Notes under the pieces: model-generated
Told to the model about the DNA's origin: nothing
Database searches by the model: none
What the model saw: only the letters and a program-made list of their open reading frames with translations
Made by a program: the position numbers and the translations under genes
Part shown: one piece after another, positions 56,881 to 64,000 of the stretch
Numbering within the stretch: the stretch's first letter is position 1
Layout: the number at the start of each line of letters is the position of its first letter
Assembly: GCA_932521025.1 (NCBI GenBank)
Contig: OW051470.1
Coordinates: forward strand, 5,008,501 to 5,072,500
DNA length: 64,000 nt
Direction of reading: 5' to 3'
From: Oscheius onirici
Lineage: Eukaryota > Nematoda > Chromadorea > Rhabditida > Rhabditidae

Positions 56881-58604
56881 GCCAAATGCAGTCATTGTTG
56901 ATATTTCTCGCTCAGATTCCTGTACTTATTTATTTCGATGCTTGTTTATTATCCGTTCTCTTTTCGGGTTTGCCGATTTCATCGTTCTGGTCGTATTGTA
57001 CTATTTATTTTATTGTTATTATTTAATAATAAACTGTCCTCATGACTCCAAGAATGACAACGAAGCGGTTACAAGTGAAGCTTCCTGAAAGTAAGTATCG
57101 TATCTTGGAAACAGACTTGCCGGTCTATCATTTGGTAATAATAGTTGAGGATTCAAGGAAAGAGGCCACACCTGAGACGTTGCTCACCTGCTCATTGACC
57201 GAGGTTTGAGCAAGTCACAGGAGTAGCTGACTTTCCAAGAGAAGATAGTTGGCGGGAGGATCCTGCTCCGAATCGATAAATGAGAAGGGGCAGGGCCTGT
57301 AGCCTGGCGACGGCGCCAGAGAGGAGCGAATTGATTGAAGAGAGCTCCAAAATATTGAAGCGGGCTATTTGGTATTCATGAAAGGGAGCGAGACAGAGGT
57401 CGACCCGACAACTACCTCCTTCTAATTACACGGTTATTACAGGAGCCGCCTCTAATTATGAGAAGAGGAGTATACGGTAGGAGAGAGACTGCCAGTCTGA
57501 CAGAGTAAGAGCATATCGGATTCGTGTTTGCTCAGCTGACACAAAGGGCGAATCGGGTGGATGAATGCCGTGTGGCCAACTGAAGACAAAGCTCCCCGAC
57601 CGATCTGGTTACATCTTGACTTGTATAGTTCTCTGTGTGAAGAAGACGAGGTCCGGTTCTCAGTGGGAGACTACTGGTTCAGACTATATAATAAGAGGGA
57701 GAACTCATAACTGGTAAGTGGAGGGAGTAACTCTCGATTGGAGGTAGGCCGACGGTCGAGCAGAGGCCGGCCCATTGTTGCGTTGAAAAGGAGGACATGT
57801 TTGCAGTGCAATTATACCTCACGCGAGGACATTTCGCACTTCGGCTGCCCAAGGGCGGTCATTGCCAAGTGTTTATGAACAGTGGAAGCCTGGAACATAA
57901 ACACAATTGCTTGGAGCCAACGACGGATTTATGACTGGCGACTGGACACAAAACGAGCTCCAATTTTGGACGGAATCACCGCTCCGTGACGGCGAGTAGT
58001 TAAATGCTGAATTATGACTGCGACAAATGTGGTCATGTGGAGTTACTACTGAACTAACGGGGGACAATATGGAGCCACATTAATGCAATATTTCAGCAGG
58101 CGTCGCAAATAGAGACTGACAGAGTACACAGCTGGCATGACTTACAGAACCAACCGAGTGCGAGAGGAGAGTGAGGCGGAATGAAGAGGCGGAGGCGGCT
58201 GGCAGCAGCCATATAGGGAATGCGATCGATGCGCGGCTTGCAAATCTAAAGATGAACAATTATTCCTCTCTCCCTTGTTTATTGGATGCAAGTATCCTCT
58301 ACCATCTGTGTTTAGAGTCGGTCGGGGAATAAACGGCACTAAGCTCTGCAACTCCTTACTGGCTGGGAGAACATGATAAATGAAGAAGGTCATCGAATAA
58401 ACAACAGGAAACTTCCTGCATAAATTTTCTGCAACATCCAATCGAAAACTTCAATTTGATTCCAAAGGTTTACTCCTATCTGAGAAAGTGTTACAGCGTG
58501 ACAAACTCGACCGAAAACATTCGGCCACATGATGGCTGACTCTGCCACACGCAATGCTTGACCCCTCCGTTCGTTACCTTCTTCCGCCTAAAAGCTCGTT
58601 CAGA
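56881..58604. other. Intergenic, no gene seen
   Basis: After the STT3 poly(A) signal this 1.5-kb region is somewhat GC-richer, with many GAGAGGAG-type purine stretches and no spliced gene. The minus frame at 58142-58441 shows no conserved motif. It may be regulatory. Confidence 0.45.
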
Positions 58605-58968
58605 ATGGCTGAATCGTCTTTTCAACACAGATTAGAGATTGAAAAGGAGAGAAGACTGTGGTGCAGAAGCATTGTGACTGCACAGGTAAACATAGAGTGA
58701 ATATAGAGAAGGAGAATTGATTCAGATTTACGTGACCATAGTTTCGTTGGTCAGTGTTCATCATCTATTCAATCCGTTCAATTTTCAACCAACTTTTCTT
58801 CTTATTCTGTCTTTAACCATGTGCACTCTCTCTACTCTAACTCTGATCGCTCTCTGTATTTTCTTCTGTCGACCGTCAAAGACAGTTATTCGACAGATTC
58901 CTGTGAGGAAGTTAACGGCGGCAAGTGTCGAAACTGATCCAGCCTTTTATATTGGAGGCACAGTTTAA
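58605..58968 (+). CDS. Small two-TM membrane protein, unknown
   Basis: Exons 58605-58685 (27 codons, MAESSFQHRLEIEKERRLWC) and 58726-58968 flank a 40-nt intron. Exon 2 has two hydrophobic stretches (IYVTIVSLVSVHHLF; TFLLILSLTMCTLSTLTLIAL, then CIFFC). The tail is basic then acidic (VIRQIPVRKLTAASVETD) and ends IGGTV. About 107 aa. The ATG follows GCTCGTTCAG by one base, and AATAAA overlaps the stop. I do not recognise the family. The C-terminal GGTV could act as a PDZ-type ligand (inference). It is convergent with the phosphatase gene that ends at 58994. Confidence 0.6.
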
Positions 58969-58993
58969 TAAACTATTTTATTCTATCTACAGT

Positions 58994-60437
58994 CTAGTTC
59001 TTACACTTGTCCGAAACACCACAAGCCTTCTTCCAGTCGGTAATGGTCTAAAAATATAAATGAGTTGTTCCTAAAAGTTCGAACCTTGGGTTTAACGTAT
59101 TCGATGAAATCTTTGAGCGGGATAAAGCCATCTTTATCAGCTTTGTCGGCTAGCTTAGGAGCGAGAGCAGCCTAAAACTGACGAATAACACGTGAATTTT
59201 GAACACGAACCTTGTAAATAACGTGCTTATCGATGGGATTTGGGTCGTGGTTGAGGAGACGGACAGAGGGAGAAGGTTTCAGTCTGCAAACAGTTGGAAT
59301 TTGAAATGTTGTATTCTAACCTGAACTCGATGACAAACCCGGCCGAAGTGGTCAGTTCGTCCTTCTTGTAGCCCATTTGCTTCATGGCCGAAAGAGTCAC
59401 TTCCGTGTGCTGAAATATTTCGTTTTGAAAAATAAAATGAACTTTTACTGAGGCATATCCAATGACTTGAGGACCTTTTCTCTTTTGAGCATCGTCTAGA
59501 CTTTTCAGAATGTGTGAGAGCCAGACTCCCGACATCAGTTGTCCACAGGGATCATATTCGGCACAGCCAATCTGATGGATTTCTGCGAATTCGAGAATCT
59601 TTTTCTTCAACTTTTCTCCGGTGTAGCCCTTCAGCTTTGGCTTGGAAATCCATTCGGGGTATTTGGCCTTGTAGAGATCAATCTCGATCAAGTTGTCAGC
59701 CAAGTCAGCCACGACGCCTAGATGTTTGAAGTCCCAGCCAGTCTTCTCCGCGAGGTACTTAATAAACTCCTTCTCTTCCTTAGCTTTCTTGGCCAGTGCG
59801 GGCAAAGTGTCTTCACTGACGGGATCCCAGACCTTCTTGTTTTTGGGACACTCTTCGTCCGAGAGAGCATACATTCTGACCAGTTTGTCGTCGATGGTAT
59901 ATGGCACTGGAGACCAGTACTCGTGCTTCTCTCTTTCCCAGTCGGCATAATCGGACGGCTCGTGAAATCCTGCCACGGCAGTCTGAATGTTGACTTAGAA
60001 GGAAGAATAAGGAACGTTACCTGAAGAGTCATCTGACATCTGTTAGCACTCGAAGAGTAATATTTGACCTGGGATGTGTTGTAGTTCGTATCGACCAGTT
60101 TTCCCACAAAATTTCTCAGCTCTCTTCCCAGACCATAAGCCTAATTGCAAAGAGCATTTGAACCAAAAGTAGTGTCAAACCTGTTTTTTGCCCCAAGAGG
60201 TCAGCTCGGTGTTCCCTTCAAAGCCCCAAGTTCGAGGATTTTCCTCCAAAAACTTTTCTGGATGTCTGTTTCCATGTCTGAAAGGTAAAAAACTGTGAAA
60301 GACTGTAAAACAAACTACCTCGTTCCCCAAAGAACCAAGACAGTATGTTTGTCGATTTTGGTCGAACTCTTGGGCAGAGCCTCATGAGCCAAGATGGCCG
60401 TTGCTGAGAGAAGAAGAGGAAGGAAGAACCAACCCAT
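58994..60437 (-). CDS. Histidine acid phosphatase, secreted, paralogue 1
   Basis: A signal peptide (MGWFFLPLLLSATAILAHEA) is followed by the phosphate-binding motif LVLWGTRHGNRHP, TELTSWGKKQAYGLGRELR and YYSSSANRCQMTLQTAVAGFHE. Then come CGQLMSGVWLSHILKSLDDA and the C-terminal catalytic segment IGYASHTEVTLSAMKQMGY. It ends GVSDKCKN at 58994. The overall order is that of lysosomal/prostatic-type acid phosphatases, a family expanded in nematodes (PHO proteins). The usual His-Asp proton-donor pair is replaced by His-Thr-Glu, as in the HAE variant of MINPP, so catalysis may use the Glu. About 420 aa. A homologous gene lies 377 nt upstream on the same strand. Confidence 0.88.
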
Positions 60438-60814
60438 CTCGAAAAGAGGATGAAATGACCAGCAGTTCTTCCTCTTTAAATAGTCTCTTTCCAGAATTCA
60501 AGGTCTCCACGGCTCGTAACCGCTCAATGAAGCGTAGGGAAAACCCTTGTAGAAACCAAGGGTCACCTTTGAAGGAAAGGAAAAGAAGGAAGAAGTAGAT
60601 TCGGAGTTGAACTCCTATGACGTTTTAGAGTAACAACTGTTCTTACGCGGCTTCCCAGCTGGGCCAAAGAAATATCTGCTCCAATTTTTTGAGAATCCTA
60701 TCTGAGCAATGAACAGCTAATTCGATCTAGATCAAATTAGCTTTTATTTCCAACTGTCTTGAAATTCTGTCAAGGCCATGTCACGAAGCTTTTTATGTTG
60801 TAGCTTCTTTCAAT
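60438..60814. other. Spacer between the two acid phosphatase genes
   Basis: No gene is evident. It should contain the promoter or trans-splice region of paralogue 1 and the 3' UTR of paralogue 2. AATAAA overlaps the paralogue 2 stop. Confidence 0.45.
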
Positions 60815-62204
60815 TTATTCTAGACAAGGTTCGGAATTTTCTATAGTTCTTTTCCAGTCGCTAATCGCCTTTGGCTTGATATGTTCTACAAACTGTTGAA
60901 ATGGGATGAATCCGTCACTATCGGAGACTTGAGCCAATTGAGGTGTGTATGGTGCCTGAACATAATTGTAAAAAGCTCAAAAAATATTTTCCACCCGGTA
61001 AATAATGTGTTTGCCCTCAGAGACAGGATCATGACAGAGAATTCGAACTGACACGCTTGGTTTCAATCTGAACAAGTTATTTTTCTGATCCATCAATTCA
61101 CCTGAGTTCCAAGACAAACCCTGCAGCAGTGGCCAACTCGTTCTTCACAATTCCTATCTGTTTCATCACGGAAAGCGTCACTTCAGTATGCTAGCAATCA
61201 CTCTTTGTGGTTTTTGTTCGCTCACCGAAGTGTACCCGACAATCTGTGGCCCCTTTCCACGAATTGCGTCTTCCAGACAACTTAAAATATGCGAGATCCA
61301 GAGTCCACTCATCAATCGTCCACACGGTTCGTAGTTTGCACAAGCATGTTGGTGGATTTCAGCAAAGGCCAGTATCTCATTTTTCAATCTTTCGAAGGAA
61401 TAGTCTTCTTTCTTCGGAGCTGTTAGCCATTCTGGATGCTCGACATGGTGAAGATCCATTTGTATCAAATTATCAGCAACATCTGCCAGAACACCCAAGT
61501 GGTTGAAATTCCAAGGAATGTGTTTCGCTAGATAGTTGATCAGTTCGGCTTTTTCCTTCGTCTTCTGAGAAAGGTGAGGAAGGGAGTCGGTGTTGATTGG
61601 ATCCCACACAGTTTTGATCTGCGGATTTTCTATCGGACAGAGGGAATACGTTCGAAGAAGACGGTCATCTACTGCATACGAGATGTCGTCTCTCTGGTGA
61701 AATGCGGAAGTTATCAACTGAAAGAGTAAAAACTGAAAATATTCAGTATTACCTGAAGAGTTTCCTGGCATCTATTGGCCGAACTTGAAAAGTACTTTGT
61801 TTCGTTTTCAGAAAGGTTTCCGACGAATTTCCTCAACTCTCTGCCCAGACAGATAGCTTGTTTTCGACCAATCTACAAAAAAGGTGAGTTCGTGGAGAAA
61901 AGTACCTCGTTCAGTTCCATAGCTCCTTCGTGTCCCCAAGTCCTATCTTTTTTCAAAAACTGTTCTGGATTCCGGTTCCCGTGTCTGACGCGTCTTTATT
62001 GAAAATTTAGCTATAGACTAACCGAGCACCCCACAATACAAGAATCGTATTTTCATCTCGTTTAACCGACGGAATCTCTTGAAATAAAGTTCCAACTGCT
62101 GCCAAACGAAAGGCCGAAAATGCCATAGAAGATGAGACGTCGATTGGTGTGTAATGACCAAGGTCGACTTCTGAAAAGTTTGGGTCGATTGGGCCGGAAG
62201 CCAT
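60815..62204 (-). CDS. Histidine acid phosphatase, paralogue 2, altered active-site loop
   Basis: The spliced product has ILVLWGARHGNRNPEQFL (RHGxRxP with His replaced by Asn), MELNEIGRKQAICLGRELR, YFSSSANRCQETLQ, CGRLMSGLWISHILSCLEDA and IVGYTSHTEVTLSVMKQIG, ending SEPCLE at 60815. It is clearly homologous throughout to paralogue 1, with shared intron positions. The N-terminus (MASGPIDPNFSEVDLGHY) has no clear signal peptide. An internal Met (MAFSAFRLAAVGTLF) gives only a weak one. The catalytic His and both Arg appear kept, and the acid is again Thr-Glu. It may be cytosolic, or the true first exon may differ. Confidence 0.8.
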
Positions 62205-62523
62205 TACATTTTAGTTTAGCGTGACTCTCGTTGCTGTCTCCTAGAGACCCTTCTGAATTTTCGATTAGAAAGACTCACCAAGACTAGTGGACACTAGTCT
62301 TATCACTGCCTTTCTCGAAGCTTTGATCAAACACGCCAAAGTCAACACGCTTCCAAGTATGGAGCTCTTTCTCTCTCTTTCGATATTAATCAACTAGTTT
62401 ATGACTCTGCGCAATTTTCATGCCAACAGCCTTATTTATGAGCACTCAGTTGAGCAATTGCCTCCATTCAAGGCAGACTTTATATTATCTTCAAACACTT
62501 TTTTTATCCTTTAGTCATTAACT
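62205..62523. other. Spacer between phosphatase paralogue 2 and imidazolonepropionase
   Basis: Short intergenic sequence with no gene seen. It is likely the 5' region of phosphatase paralogue 2. Confidence 0.4.
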
Positions 62524-63578
<1,055 letters not shown>

Positions 63579-63599
63579 TTTTTTTTTACCAACTGCATA

Positions 63600-64000
63600 G
63601 GGCATATTTAGCCCGTAGCAGACTATCAGTAAGCTTCTCTTGGTAGTTCTATCTTGGAAATGCAAATTCCCTTCGACCCTATTCCCTCAAAAAACTATTA
63701 CATGACAAAACTTGACATGTTAGCATCATCTGGGTGGGTCCCCTTTTATTTCGCTAAAACTCCATTTTTGGCTTGGAATGTCAGCTTTTAGACCGATTTT
63801 CGCCTATTTCGCGTACTCTTTCGTTGTTTTCAAGGTGAAGAAGAGGTTTCTAAGCTTCGCAATGTTCTGCTAAGTTGTAAAACAGATCAAAAACAACAAC
63901 TTTGTAGTACATCAAAACCCTGCCCGATGAATACATCACTGTGAAAACAGGCTATAAAGCTGCGTGCCACCTTTTTATCAGTACTGAATGGTTCCGAAGG
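63600..64000. other. Probable AMDHD1 intron with a hairpin-type repeat
   Basis: No exon was confirmed. At about 63862-63925 a sequence (AATGTTCTGCTAAGTTG, then AACTTTGTAGTACAT) resembles 13276-13330, where GTTCTGCAAACTTGTAG faces CTACAACTTTGTAGAAC as an imperfect inverted repeat. A small piece of the same kind is near 6801-6823. It is likely a dispersed foldback repeat. Confidence 0.45.

Overview
This window looks like nuclear DNA from a nematode, probably a compact rhabditid-like genome of moderate GC. Several signs point there. Introns are very short, often 34-50 nt, with GT donors and T-rich TTTCAG, TTTTAG or TTCCAG acceptors. Many genes have an unpaired splice acceptor within a few bases of the ATG, as expected for spliced-leader trans-splicing. 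Same-strand genes sit 140-210 nt apart, like nematode operons. Products include a two-Ig protein closely resembling C. elegans ZIG-8, tandem nematode-type histidine acid phosphatases, and a GEN-1/BCAS2/STT3/imidazolonepropionase neighbourhood that I recall as close together on C. elegans chromosome III. I saw no bacterial operons, rRNA genes or CRISPR arrays.

Layout, left to right. 0-6 kb (minus): a zinc-finger/HMG-like nuclear protein and a GPI-type zig-8 gene. 6-9 kb (minus): an unrecognised gene next to two copies of a duplicated fragment. 9-12.3 kb (minus): a cluster resembling an operon, UBE2K, COX17, SEC20/BNIP1 and gankyrin in transcription order. 12.7-14.1 kb (plus): an MLX-type bHLH-zip factor, convergent with a membrane-anchored protein that looks like the N-terminus of a cytochrome P450. 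15.9-19.7 kb (minus): a myotubularin-family phosphatase with a FYVE finger. 19.7-24.5 kb: mostly intergenic, with dispersed repeats and a truncated tyrosine-phosphatase ORF between two copies of one repeat. 24.5-28 kb: a single-pass membrane protein (plus) and an unrecognised beta-rich protein (minus). 28-30.7 kb (plus): a tandemly duplicated small gene whose first exons carry KNL1-like SILK and RVSF motifs. 30.8-32.3 kb (minus): a short-chain dehydrogenase and a small secreted peptide. 32.5-37.4 kb (plus): IFT139/TTC21B with a candidate RFX X-box. 37.4-40.9 kb: two small unknown genes and a galectin with a Pro/Gln/Tyr-rich tail. 40.9-49.1 kb (minus): a GLYAT-like acyltransferase and an extended synaptotagmin that hosts a nested plus-strand gene in one intron. 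49.4-53.3 kb (minus): BCAS2/SPF27 and GEN1. 54.2-56.9 kb (plus): oligosaccharyltransferase STT3. 58.6-63.6 kb: a small two-TM protein (plus), two histidine acid phosphatases and the 3' part of imidazolonepropionase (all minus).

Most genes are conserved housekeeping or neuronal genes with no shared pathway. The grouping reflects nematode gene order and co-transcription. All exon models were spliced by eye from reading-frame and phase continuity. Gene identities come from remembered family motifs, not from a database search.
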